DNA of 64,000 bases, from NCBI RefSeq assembly GCF_003672135.1, contig NC_039511.1, positions 5,420,464 through 5,484,463 of the forward strand. The letters run 5' to 3'. The position numbers were made by a program, and so were the translations under genes. Within the stretch, counting starts at the first letter, position 1; each line of letters begins with the position of its first letter. Below the pieces are notes generated by a model. It saw only the letters and a program-made list of their open reading frames with translations, had not been told where the DNA came from and did no database searches. Below are positions 21,328 to 32,109 of this stretch, piece after piece. The stretch comes from Ooceraea biroi (lineage: Eukaryota > Arthropoda > Insecta > Hymenoptera > Formicidae).

Positions 21328-22592
21328 TTATTTGCTCGGGAATAATTCATCGTATGTAAAACTCCCAGTAATCTTGTTGGCTACATTTGTGAAGATGTTT
21401 GACAAAGCGTCTTCCAGTACTGGTTTTATCTCATCCAAGAACAAATCACTATTCGCATTCAAAACCTCATTGCTCGCTGGTCCTAGTTTGAAGCAAAACA
21501 AAAAGTCAATTATTAGGAAATCATGTGATGCTCATATTTGTTACAAATTCGGTAAGCTAGAGATACAATATATAAAATAAATGTTTAGACGTACCGAGAA
21601 TTGGATCGCCACCGAATAGGTTGTCAAGATTGATTTTAGCCCCACCTATCTTGATCCTAAATTTCATTTTCTCGAATTCTATGTAGGTATTATTATTTTT
21701 AACGATTTTGTTTGCCTTCATGTAACTGTCACTCTCATAATCAACTGTAAAATATAATATAAGATTTAAAAACATAGCGATAAATATATTTTTATCAATT
21801 TTTCTCTTTTTCATCGATTTTACGCATCTACGATATTTACATATCTTTTTTTTGACAATAATTATTTTTGCGATGCCAAGTTTTGACAAGATAATAGATA
21901 TATGTATATAAGCAAAATACACAAAGATGGAAAATACATGACTTACAAAATGATCCAGTAACATTTCCATCTCCTATTAGTCTAAGCAATAAAATTGATG
22001 CGTCTATCTTATATTTTCCGCGAAAATCGAGCTGATTGAAATGAAGATTGTAGGTGAAGACCAAATTGCTCACATCGGCTTTGAAATTTCGAATCTCAAA
22101 CTTTGAAGGTCCAGATACCTGTTTACATAATTATTAATTGAGAAATATTTCTAGTTTGACAGATGTGAGATTCTCTATGAAACTATGACTTTGTTCTTGT
22201 CGAGTAATCAATCTTCATATAAATCCTAATGTACTAACCAGTAAATTAGTGAGATTAACGTCTAATCGCGCGGTTTGAGGACCTCTTAACAGACGTATGT
22301 GTTTCAACTCAAGCGGTTCGATTGCTGGAACGTCTAATTCCTGAATACCGGTGGCTAATTTTCCTCGCAGTTGCTCAATCGAGTTAAGAATACACTTATT
22401 TATGTTCGGATCTGTCCGACTGCATATCTTTATATATGATGCTATAAAAAATCAAATGAAACATTATACTCGCAAGTTCTTCGTAAAAGTCGTTGTTTTA
22501 TATTATATGCAATATTATGTGCACTACATAACTCACGTATCTCAGCAAAAACTGCAGCAAGTAGAGCGCACACCAAACTGAAAATAATTCAT
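21328..22592 (-). CDS. G5: JHBP/takeout-family gene, with apparent 1-bp frameshift in the signal-peptide exon
   Basis: Exons 22239-22441, 21947-22118, 21595-21744 and 21328-21482 join in frame (phases 1, 0, 1, 1). They encode SYIKICSRTDPNINKC, GIQELDVPAIEPLELKHI, LDFRGKYKIDASILLLRL with GNVTGSF, NLDNLFGGDPILG, and a helix ending TYDELFPSK. The first exon, 22537-22592, ends with an excellent signal-peptide core (LVCALLAAVFAEI) and a GTGAGT donor in phase 1. The only suitable ATG (22592, about 40 bp below a TATA box) is one base out of frame with it. The extra base lies near a run of four T. Either this is a frameshift (pseudogene or sequence error), or the TTTTCAG at 22580 is an acceptor for an unseen upstream exon. 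G5 is a close paralogue of G6. Confidence 0.8.
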
Positions 22593-22661
22593 TAATTTTT
22601 ACAATAATTTTAGTTATTAATATCAAGATATATGTATACATATTAATATTTGCAATAGCTA

Positions 22662-22669
22662 TTTTTATA
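22662..22669 (-). promoter_or_regulatory. TATA box of G5
   Basis: TATAAAAA on the minus strand. The expected transcription start is near 22632-22640, which would give a 5' leader of about 40-50 bases before the ATG at 22592. Confidence 0.5.
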
Positions 22670-23071
22670 CAATTCTTTTTCTCACTGTCATTACATTTAA
22701 CTGCAAAAAAGTATTCCTGTATCACACATAAAAACAAAGTAGTCAGTTTTATATATGTTTAGTAAAAACAAACTAATTACATGTTATACGGAAAACAATT
22801 TGTTAATGACAATAGCAGATATTATTAATATCTTCGCGGCGGTTCTGACGCGAGAGCTAGATGCCTACAATTTCCAAGCGTACTAACAGGATAGTGTTAT
22901 TTAAAAACTATAAAAATAAACTGTTTTTAAACAATATTTCAGTTTGCATCTGACACGTGCCAAAAATGTGGATTAATTACATGTCGATCAAAAGCTGAGC
23001 TTACAAAGACAAAATAATTCAAAAAATTTTAAATATGTGTCCACAATAGAAAAAATATGTCTTAAATGAAA

Positions 23072-23173
23072 ATAAAGAAGAGACGTTCAAAATGTTTTTC
23101 GACCTTAACTGGCCATAAGTTAATTATTATGGCCAGTTAAGGTCGAAAAATACTTTGAACGTCTCTTCTTTAT
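23072..23173. repeat. 102-bp near-perfect palindrome
   Basis: Arms of about 48 bp (ATAAAGAAGAGACGTTC... and its inverse) around a small loop, TTAATTA. It could be a collapsed MITE or a hairpin precursor. No flanking duplication is obvious. Confidence 0.8.
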
Positions 23174-24199
23174 CCTTACAATCATCACTGGCGAAGATAA
23201 GAACCTGACATCTTTTCATTAAATGAAAATAGTCAGAATGACTCAATGTTTCGCACTAGCGCGGTAAGTTGAGCCAACTTATTGAGGTAGGTTGGGCAAA
23301 TAGGCAAACAACTAAAAATAGACTCTAAATAAATAACGAAATCATGATATTATCGAATACTTTAATAAAATTAACATTTTACATTAGATTGTTATTGTTT
23401 AAAACTGTCGACTTGGTTTCATTAAAAGAAATTGCTCTGCCGAGACTAGTTGATTTCCTTATCGATAATTCAGGATTCCTTTTAAGGAATGTCGTTAGCC
23501 AGTCTTTACTTGCCATCTTATTAGTCTTCTACGAATTAGGAAATTTTATGTCGAACTTCACAGCGCAATCATAAGCAAGCGAGCAAACATTCTTTGAAAT
23601 TAAGTCATCGTTGGGCCATGTGTTCCAATTAATCCCACCTACGTACTATTCAAGATATATTCTTATAACTTGAGGACTATTTAAAAATATTCAATTTGTA
23701 TAACGACATCGAAGAATATCATAATAACAAATATTAAAATCACTTTCTTCAAATTTGCTGTTGTTCTTATTTTCTACTCAGATCAAATCTAATTTCGAAT
23801 AATAATCTTACTTTACATATGCGAAAACGAATAAAACGTTCATACGCCCGCCTCAAGCGATTGACCGCAATTAAATGAGGCGCGAGGAGATCTTCGATAT
23901 GCCATGTTTTTGTTTGTAACAGGTTCATTCCTATATGTACTTCGGATACCGAGTATTAAACATTGTCCAACTTATCCCTATACTCAACCCCTCCGCTCTA
24001 CCCTAATACTTGCACCGTAATTGAGGGATTCTGTTGGGCGATCGAAAATTACTGGTAAATTATATATACGCGCGAAGTGCTTTGTCAAACACGAAAATGC
24101 ATGTGGTAATGCAACGTTTATATTAATACATATCTTGAAACGAAAAATCGCTAATGTGCAAAAAGATCAAAAGTTTTTCATTTAACTGCTTATATTATA

Positions 24200-24431
24200 C
24201 AGGGTGTCTGACATAAGGCGAAAAACCTCTCGCCCACAGGTAAATCTCGTCAAACTGAATTGAAAAGTCCTACTTTCCTCGTTGCCAATCGCGTCTGAAT
24301 TAGTGAACTTTCTTTATTTAATTACTCGAAATTTTACGTGGTTGTTTGCAAAATGGTACAGGACTTTTTAATTTAGTTTGACGAGATCTACCTGTGGGCG
24401 AGAGGTTTTTCGCCTTCTGTCAGACACCTTG
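24200..24431. mobile_element. Tc1/mariner-type MITE (TA target site)
   Basis: Ends CAGGGTGTCTGAC and GTCAGACACCTTG, flanked by TA. The inverted repeats extend about 45 bp, including AGGCGAAAAACCTCTCGCCC. The element is 232 bp, with no coding capacity. Confidence 0.8.
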
Positions 24432-24640
24432 TATTACCGTTTTATAAATATTTGACGTCTTTGCAGTCAAGTTTAAAATCAAGTTTAAGAATAAGTTATG
24501 TATATATAATGTACATTATAGTATATATAATATACATTATGCTTAATAATCAGTGTATTTCGCAACAAATCACTGTATCGTGAATAAATGTTCAGAGCAT
24601 CAAAGCTATTGATCGGACGATATTATATGAAATTTCTTAA

Positions 24641-24760
24641 CACATTGTGGACGAGAGACGTGAATCGGCGTCTTTCTTTTTCGGTATTTACATACACGTA
24701 TACCGAAAATATGCGGGAACTGAGGCTCGATTCGTTTCGCAATATACTGTCAACAATGTG
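24641..24760. mobile_element. piggyBac-type MITE (TTAA target site)
   Basis: 120-bp element flanked by TTAA on both sides, with terminal repeats CACATTGTGGAC and GTCAACAATGTG. TTAA duplication is the hallmark of piggyBac transposition. Confidence 0.7.
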
Positions 24761-24979
24761 TTAATATATGTAGATAACACGTTTATATATTCTTCATATA
24801 AATAGATTTTGCATCTATTTGTCATAATGATTATGTCTCTTTTTTATGAATCGTTCTACAAAAAACTCATGACCTGCGCAACACGATCGATCGATCGTTA
24901 GGTAGAAAAATATATTTATCTAGACTGTATGTATTATTTCCAGCAGCTAAAGCTTTTAAAATTACTATAAAGTCTATAT

Positions 24980-25097
24980 GATAACACCTTACCATCAAAT
25001 CAGGGTTTGGGTTGATAAATAAACTTTTCGAGTTAATAATAACACCTTGCCATCAAATCAGTTTTTGGGTTGTTAAATAAACTTTTCGAGTTAAGAA
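24980..25097. repeat. Tandem duplication, two ~58-bp units
   Basis: Two units share ATAACACCTT(A/G)CCATCAAATC and AATAAACTTTTCGAGTTAA. Confidence 0.8.
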
Positions 25098-25616
25098 ATA
25101 TATGCATTCAGTTAAGAAATGTTATACAATAATGTTATATGAAATAGAAATGATTTGTCTGTGCTGTTTTCTGTGTAATTTTTGTTTCATTGATTTCAAT
25201 TCACAATCGTAAGAAGAAATCTATCTAAATAATAAAAGAGAGATTATTAATATTTAAATGTTGTACTACTTGAAATTTGATTGTCAGACTAAAAGAATAA
25301 ATGCTTCCGGAGAAACACCGGAGAAAAAGAGAAATGGTTGAAATGATGTTTATTAAAACGCATAATAATTCGATAAATCTATGATAATATGAGCCCGTTT
25401 TGAAAAACATCATAACATCTTCTCCTTGAAGTCACTTGCGTGTTGACTCATGCCACCATCTAAAGACGTGTTTCTCCGCAAGTCGATCTTTGTCTTATAC
25501 AGAATTTTGTTAATCTTTTTCAGCCAGTAAGTGGTTCAGAAATTGTGTTATTACTTTGTACTTTAGTCATTTGTATAGCGTGTTTTTTGTTCTTTTTATT
25601 GTAGAAAGAGATTATT

Positions 25617-25665
25617 TATACTTGAAAAGGACCCGATTGTGGTCGAAACGTCGTCAAGATTGTTT
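25617..25665 (+). other. Hammerhead-like motif (degenerate)
   Basis: CTTGAAAAGGACCCGATTGT followed by GGTCGAAACGTCGTCAAG. A short stem (GGACC/GGTC) precedes GAAAC, and CTTGA pairs with TCAAG. It resembles the core arrangement found in Penelope-type elements but departs from the CUGAUGA consensus. The same motif recurs twice near 32.3-32.5 kb. Confidence 0.3.
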
Positions 25666-25750
25666 ATCACTAATAAACTGCCAGTATCGGTCGAAAAATT
25701 GAATTTATTTATTGTGATTCTTCCTGGCTGACATAAGAACTTCATCGTTT

Positions 25751-26431
25751 AAAAGAATAAAGTTTACTGCGTATATACACTGATATTGTCAAATGTAAAA
25801 TTGCAATGTTTTTGAAGATTAACATATAATGAAATGATTTAAAAAATCAAAGAATTAATGTAGTAGCACTAATATAATTATGCACTCTAATATAATTATG
25901 CATTTATCATAGGAGGCACAAAATAACACTAATAAAATTTTCTAAGAAATTTTCTAACAAATTGCTTTGCATCTAAATAACGTTACATGTACAAATTAAT
26001 TACTTTCTTTAAGAAATAAAGCCTTTATTTTTTCAAAAGGGGATTCGCCAGTCGTTTGATAATAAAATCAAGATAGAGTGTCATTCCGATTATCATATGA
26101 AACTCCTAAGCGTGACGTACGTGATGTAATATCTTATTAAGAACTCTATTGTCTTGCTGTTTATTTCGTAATTTAAATTTTCACTGAGCTTTATCTAATT
26201 TTGACCAGCTGTTCCGCGTCTTTTATAGACGAAATATTGCGAATCGGCTTAAACGGATCGTCACGATGATGTATGATGGCAGTCCCTACAAGCTCGAGCT
26301 TAATTGATTTGATATTTGATTGTCAGATAGTAAAAGAATCAAGTTCACTGCATGTACACGCTGATGTGAAATTACGATGTTTTTAAAGATTAATATACAA
26401 TGAAATGATTTAAGAAAAAGCAAAGAATTAA
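25751..26431. repeat. Diverged direct repeat pair (25751-25857 and 26332-26431)
   Basis: Both copies share AAGAAT(A/C)AAGTT(T/C)ACTGC, AT(G/A)TTTTT(G/A)AAGATTAA and AATGAAATGATTTAA, with about 470 bp between them. This is probably an old dispersed repeat. Confidence 0.7.
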
Positions 26432-26689
26432 AGCTGATGCACAAAATCAATTTACAATGGATTTACCAGGTGCGAAGTGCGAAAGAGTACATAGCGTGGC
26501 CGATCAGGTCCAAGTTTAGAAATTTTCCTGACAACTATAATCGCACTGTACATTTACAACGGCTACTGATATGATACTGGAGGATCCAATAACTGAGACA
26601 GCAACTAAATCTTCCGACTAGGAGGAAGGGGAAAACTTGTTTTGCTTCGTACAAATCTTATTCTTGATTGGTCGATTGCCTCGTGCCAC

Positions 26690-28610
26690 TTGCGAACTGT
26701 TGCACTACCTACCTATTCCTTGAGCCTTCGCGGCCGCTACGCCCTCTCCGTTTGAAAAAACTCGCGACACCGCCGATCTCTTGCTGACGCCGCGCTCTTT
26801 GCGGGGATCAGGTCATTTCCGCTCATCCTTTACCCCGTCTCCCCCTTTTAACCCCCCCGTCATCGCTTGTATGCTCAAATACCGTCGTCGGTACGGTACC
26901 TACCTCTTCGTCGCGCGCGGGCGGGAAAACGAAGGGAACCAACGCAAGGGAACGTATGGCAACTGACTCGCGAGCAGATTTCTAGAAGCGCGTTCCTACC
27001 GGTATCCCGAACTGGGCATTAACGTTTCGCAATTTCTCGCCGGAGTCTTTGCGACTCAGGTATTCACGTTCGCTCCGAGATGTTGAAATTTAAACGAATT
27101 AATTATACGACGAGTTTTTTCATTTACGCGCCTATCAGCGCGCGACAAGCAAAATCGAAAACTCCGGCAAATCGAAGACCACCAGGTACGACTGACGATG
27201 CACGACGAGCGCGTTCAGAAGAAGAGGATAATTTTATCGTACCGCGGACGACTATAAACACGTTCATTTTACGCATCAGATATGTGTCTCACATCAAGAG
27301 TAGTTTTCATTTAATATTTATGTCATGAACACAGGTCAGCATGTAAATGGATATCGACAGCGTAAATGGCATATGTCCTTGCATTATAAATTTCAATGGA
27401 CTATTCACCTCGCGTAAAGCACCTACCACTTTTTTTCAACGTCACACGCTTGCGCTCTGCTGGTGTACAAATAGGTATACGTCCAAATACGAGCGTACGA
27501 AACGAGTCAGGCGCGATATTCCTCCACAGGTGTAGATCGACTTAAGTATAGATCGAATTAATTCCAGGCAGAAGCGGAATATTATAAAGATTCACTCGTG
27601 GGAAATATCAGAAGTCCTCGTTGTGACAGATACATCTTCGCAATGTAACGTACTAATAGAGCAATCTGACGTAACGATTGCAACGTGCTGATTTACAGCT
27701 ACGAAAAACTGGTAGGCACCGGTCGCGCAATTTCGCCGCTCCCATCAGAATTAGCGAAAGTCGTAAAATGAGGCGACATACGCGACGCCCGAAAACGCCA
27801 CGATCCGTAACAAAACCCGGGTCCACGCCGGGTTCTCGCGAGTCACGTGTACGCCGACCTGCATCCACGACGGTGTGTGGCAATCTTGCGGCTATCAAAT
27901 TCTCCATTTCCCCCCATTTTTTTTTCGCCTTTCTTTTATCAAGTGGTAAGTCATTCCCTGGTACCGCCGATACTCTCGTTTGCTGCACGCAACGTGTTCT
28001 TCGGCTTATCAATCGACCGGTGAAATCAGCGGGACTGACACGAGCGCAGAACGTTTCGAACGCTCGGGGTGCGCCCGGGGTGTTTTTTTGCGGCACGTTG
28101 ACTCGCAAGTCTGACATTGTCGGGCGCCGTCTCCTTCCATATTCCACAATCGGCGAGGACCTTTGACTATTATTCTTCCTGCAGGTGAATCGTCTTCGCG
28201 CGAATACGTGCGGAGTGAAGCTAGCAGTCGCGCATCGGCGAAGAGTCATGCATCGTACGCGAGCGACGTTGCGCATTACGCAAGGCCATTCATTGTAGAT
28301 AAAAGACAAAGTGATGATGCATCTCGCCTTGGGAATACCATATTTCTGTGAAGGTGTGACATTTGTCACGGCATGGTAGATGACCGGTGTCATAACACCG
28401 CTGGACAGCTCTCGGGTATCGATGGTCTTCATGGTCACCGTTGCCTTATAGATGCACGAAAATACGCGTCATGCCGCCTAACGTAAATGCCGATGACGCC
28501 CGAGACATGCCTGTTAATTTCGTCCCGCGGCATGTCGACTCTCTTCGTTCCTCGCCGCACACGATTCGTGAAATGTAATCGATCACGTAAGCGAAGATGA
28601 AATTCCCGAA
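26690..28610. other. CpG-rich island without a recognised gene
   Basis: GC content and CpG density are clearly above the flanks at 26700-27000, 27140-27300 and 27700-28600, including a GCGGCCGC at about 26730. Long open frames exist on both strands (27653-28432 minus; 27678-28166 plus). Their composition (Arg/Ser/Cys-rich) and the mutual overlap suggest GC-driven chance ORFs. It may be a promoter or exon region of an unseen transcript. Confidence 0.4.
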
Positions 28611-29029
28611 GCATCAAAATTGAAAGTTACACGGTCCAGATCGTTGGTTGTGAACTAAAACTGTAAACTGTAAGTACAGGACATTATTAAGACACCTGGT
28701 TGTAGGATTATTATGCACGTTGCAGTGATCGGCTATAAAATCTGCTGTAAAAATGCCTTCCTCATTCTTTTCATCGTCCTTGTCATTTAATTAATTCATA
28801 CATGTGTACATATGTATGAGCCGTTAACTACCTAGAACGAAGTAACAATTATGTCAAACGGAGATTACGGACTGTCCAAGTCTTTGATACGATTGACTGA
28901 TTTTTTAAAATTAGATTGTTTTCCCTGCTGCGCCATTTCTTGATGAATGATTGCGTTATGAAGCCCTTGACATTTTATGATTACTCAAAAATACTAAAGA
29001 CACTAATATATGTCTGCGTCATTGGTTTT

Positions 29030-29425
29030 GATGTTAATTATGACAATGCTTTATTGACGTTCGTCGAAAATACTATAGAATACCGAGCTGATATCAAATA
29101 TTGTTTCAAGCTGAACAAAACTAAACGCTGATCATGATTTGGATGTTCTGAATTTGTGAAACAGGATTCTTCGAGCTCGTCCTGAATGTCAAACGCAAGA
29201 GTCTTGGTCTTGCTTCTGCATGACAATGCACTGGCACAAATCCCAGATTGTACGCGATTTTTGCCAGAAAAGGCATCACACAGTCGCATCTTCCGTATTG
29301 GTTCTGTGTGACTTCTAACTATTCTCAAAATTCAGGTTGACAAAAAAAGGAAAGAGTTATGACACCTTTCAGGACATCCAAAGGGTTTTGACTGTGGTTT
29401 TGGAGGCTATTCCAAAAACGGAATA
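29030..29425 (+). pseudogene. Mariner-type transposase relic
   Basis: Broken plus-strand frames read IEYRADIKYCFKLNKTK (N-terminal Mos1-type helix-turn-helix region), then VLVLLLHDNA (catalytic L-H-D-N-A motif), then HKSQIVRDF, and after a frameshift FRLTKKGKSYDTFQDIQRV (transposase C-terminus). Large parts between these are missing, and several frameshifts and stops interrupt the reading. This is an old deletion remnant with no function expected. Confidence 0.75.
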
Positions 29426-29651
29426 GAGATTGCTCCGAACAATTTTTTCTTCACTTTCAGCGTTATATTCACTCAGAAATGTATTTTGAATAAAAAGAAA
29501 TACAAATGAAAAATAAGTGACATTTTGTATCTTCTTCGGTATCAGTCGCATCAGAGCCTGAATGAAGCGTGTACATGAAGAAATATCTTTTTACAATGCC
29601 TGTGCTTAAAGTTTTCCTTTAAGAAGATTTATTTTAAATTTTCTTAAAATG

Positions 29652-29746
29652 TTCTTAAAATTAGCATTTAAAATAGCATTTAAATGAATTTAATTCTGAG
29701 TGAATACAACGCATTTAAATGCTATTTTAAATGCTAATTTTAAGAA
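29652..29746. repeat. Inverted-repeat element, 34-bp perfect arms
   Basis: TTCTTAAAATTAGCATTTAA... at 29652-29685 and its exact inverse at 29713-29746, with a 27-bp centre. Confidence 0.85.
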
Positions 29747-29794
29747 TATTTTTTTATGTTTCAATCGTTTAATAATAAGCCAGTAACTCATATA

Positions 29795-29870
29795 ATTGTA
29801 GCTTTATTTTGACCAACGTTGTGCGTTTTAACATCAGATGTTGCCAGCTTGGTCAAAATAAAGCTACAAT
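29795..29870. repeat. Inverted-repeat element, 22-bp perfect arms
   Basis: ATTGTAGCTTTATTTTGACC... at 29795-29816 and its exact inverse at 29849-29870, around a 32-bp loop. It lies just 49 bp beyond the previous inverted repeat. Confidence 0.85.
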
Positions 29871-31981
29871 AATATTTTTTTTAGATAAAAGATCACGCTA
29901 TCTTTCCACAAAAATTTAACGTTTCTGTGAGAATACTAAAAAAAACCTTCATACTAAAAAAAGGCTTATGTGTTAGTAGCAGATAACTAGATTCATATGA
30001 TTATAAAATGTTGCTCTGGCTTCTCTCTCTCTCTTTTTCTATCTCATTTGCTTAAAATTATTTAATAATTGTTTAATGCGTTTTGATTAACTACTGCATA
30101 AGAAGTCTCACACTGAAGTAAAAATAGTATTGATGATCGCAGACGTTAGATGGCACGTACTGTTGGATATCCGCTTGTAGTCTGCTTGTATTACTGCGAT
30201 CACAGATCACTTGCGTAATTATAAATTATCGACTGTATTTTCAATCATGCATATTCAATTAAATAACTCAAACAAATGATTACTAATTCAGATAATGAAA
30301 CCATAACACGCGGACATTTATACTGTTATTCTTTACGTGTTATATCCTCTTCGCATCATTGTCCAAATTCTACTTAAATTATACGATTACTTATAGATAT
30401 TTAAAATAATACAAAAATCATTTTGCACACGTATTGTTCTTTTGTATCAGCCACATATTTTTTGCTGTTTATCCAGAAATATTAATATTTGCGCAGTATT
30501 TATATTTTATGCTTTTAAATTTTCTTCTTTTTTAGTGAATTGTCTGAATGTTTTCCTGTTTACGATTTTTGTATTTTGGCCAGAGTGTAAATCAGGGTAG
30601 AGTTATTTTATTAAATGTATGCTTTTTCTTCGCAATTGTAAGAGTTTCCAGTAAAGCTGTTTCCTAGTAAAGAAGACGATAAATGCCAGATTGACGTAAA
30701 ATCAATATGTCGTATATTAACGGAGAGGCGAAAGATCCTGGTACTATACGTAACGGAGTTTAAACGCGCTATCTTTTTCTAAGTGTGTAATGATGCGACC
30801 TTTAACGCCTCTGTGAGAATCTTGTTGTGTTGTGATGTTGTGACTTTACATTTCCTGAGATTATTTTAAAGCGAAAATGTGTAAAAAGGACAAAACTGTA
30901 ATGGCACTCTATAAAAATAAATGGAAAAAATTTTCTTTAATTTGTACGTCACAATAATAGCTCTTGCAATGCACGATTTTTTTAAATTTAATTGAAATAT
31001 TAGATTTGTTATCTAATATTTGCAATGACCACTAAGTGTTTATATAGCAGCGGTTGTATTCTGCCATGTCGCAAACACTTGTTAGATACGAAAGACATAA
31101 AAAACGATTATTTTTACACCTGACAAACCGGTAAACGTTGAACATTTAAATATGATTGCAATTAACGTCGTGACAAGCAAGAAAATTTCCACAAATGTAT
31201 CAAGAACGTGATATTGTTTGCACCTGCATTAATGTTCACGAAATTATTTTATCAAATTCTTCGATTTTCTAGGAATTATCTTGTAAATATTTAAAACAAT
31301 AAGTCGAGAGCGATTCAATCTGTCGTTGTCTCAATTTCCCTTCGTATCTTCTTTGAATAATATTGTAACTAATCGATTAAACCATAACATATTAAAAAAT
31401 TAGAAATTAAGTATGCAGAGAAATATTTCTGATGTGAACTTTATTATTTGTCACAATTATTCAAAAAAGACAGAAAAACGAACTACAATCTTACAGAAGA
31501 ATTGCAATTGTTTTATTATAACTATTTTGCATTATCTGAAAATATAAAGCAAATAAAAATTCAACTGTAGATGCAATCGTGTCGCATCATGTTTTTGTTC
31601 TATATAATCGTTCTATGAAATATTCATGAAAATAATTTACTTTAAATGAAACATGTTTCTTCTGACGTAAGATTCTTGCGTAAATTCTATTCAAGCATGT
31701 ATCATGTGTGTCCATGATGTCTACCAGTGTTTCGCAGGTGAATCAACATGTTGCAAATGTTATTCCAAAACAGGAAGTTTTGGTTTACTTACAGATTAAA
31801 AACATGAAATTTTCATGTACATATGTATCATGTATTCTCTCGTATGGTTCATATATACATTTTTTTCAATATTTTTTGATATATATCAGTCGACCGTGAA
31901 CTTTGAAGAATAAATCACGCTAGTGATTTACTGTGGAAGGAGATTGCATATAATCCAATGTACATGAAAGACGATAAGTAC

Positions 31982-32014
31982 ATATATAAGGTGGATTAGT
32001 TCGCGCAAATCAGT
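31982..32014 (+). promoter_or_regulatory. Core promoter of G6: TATA box plus TCAGT initiator
   Basis: ATATATAAGG at 31982-31991 and a perfect insect initiator TCAGT at 32010-32014, about 30 bp apart. The 5' leader would be about 100 bases. Confidence 0.7.
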
Positions 32015-32109
32015 CGTGATCACGACCGTTGTATATCTGTTAGACACGTTTCTCATTACGATCTCGGAAAGTGCACCGTGCGCGACAGGAATTTCTATAA
32101 TTTCGAAAA

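Larger units (their letters stand above)
22670..31980. other. Long gene-free region between G5 and G6 promoters
   Basis: About 9.3 kb without a JHBP exon on either strand. It contains a palindrome (23072), a TA-flanked MITE (24200), a TTAA-flanked MITE (24641), tandem and dispersed duplications (24980-26431), a CpG-rich island (26700-28600), a mariner transposase relic (29030) and two short inverted-repeat elements (29652, 29795). The remainder is plain AT-rich sequence. Confidence 0.6.

Noticed and set aside
27653..28432. 259-codon minus-strand open frame in the CpG-rich island
   Set aside because: Rich in Arg, Ser and Cys, no domain, no signal peptide, overlaps a 162-codon frame on the other strand. 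Best explained by high GC lowering stop frequency.
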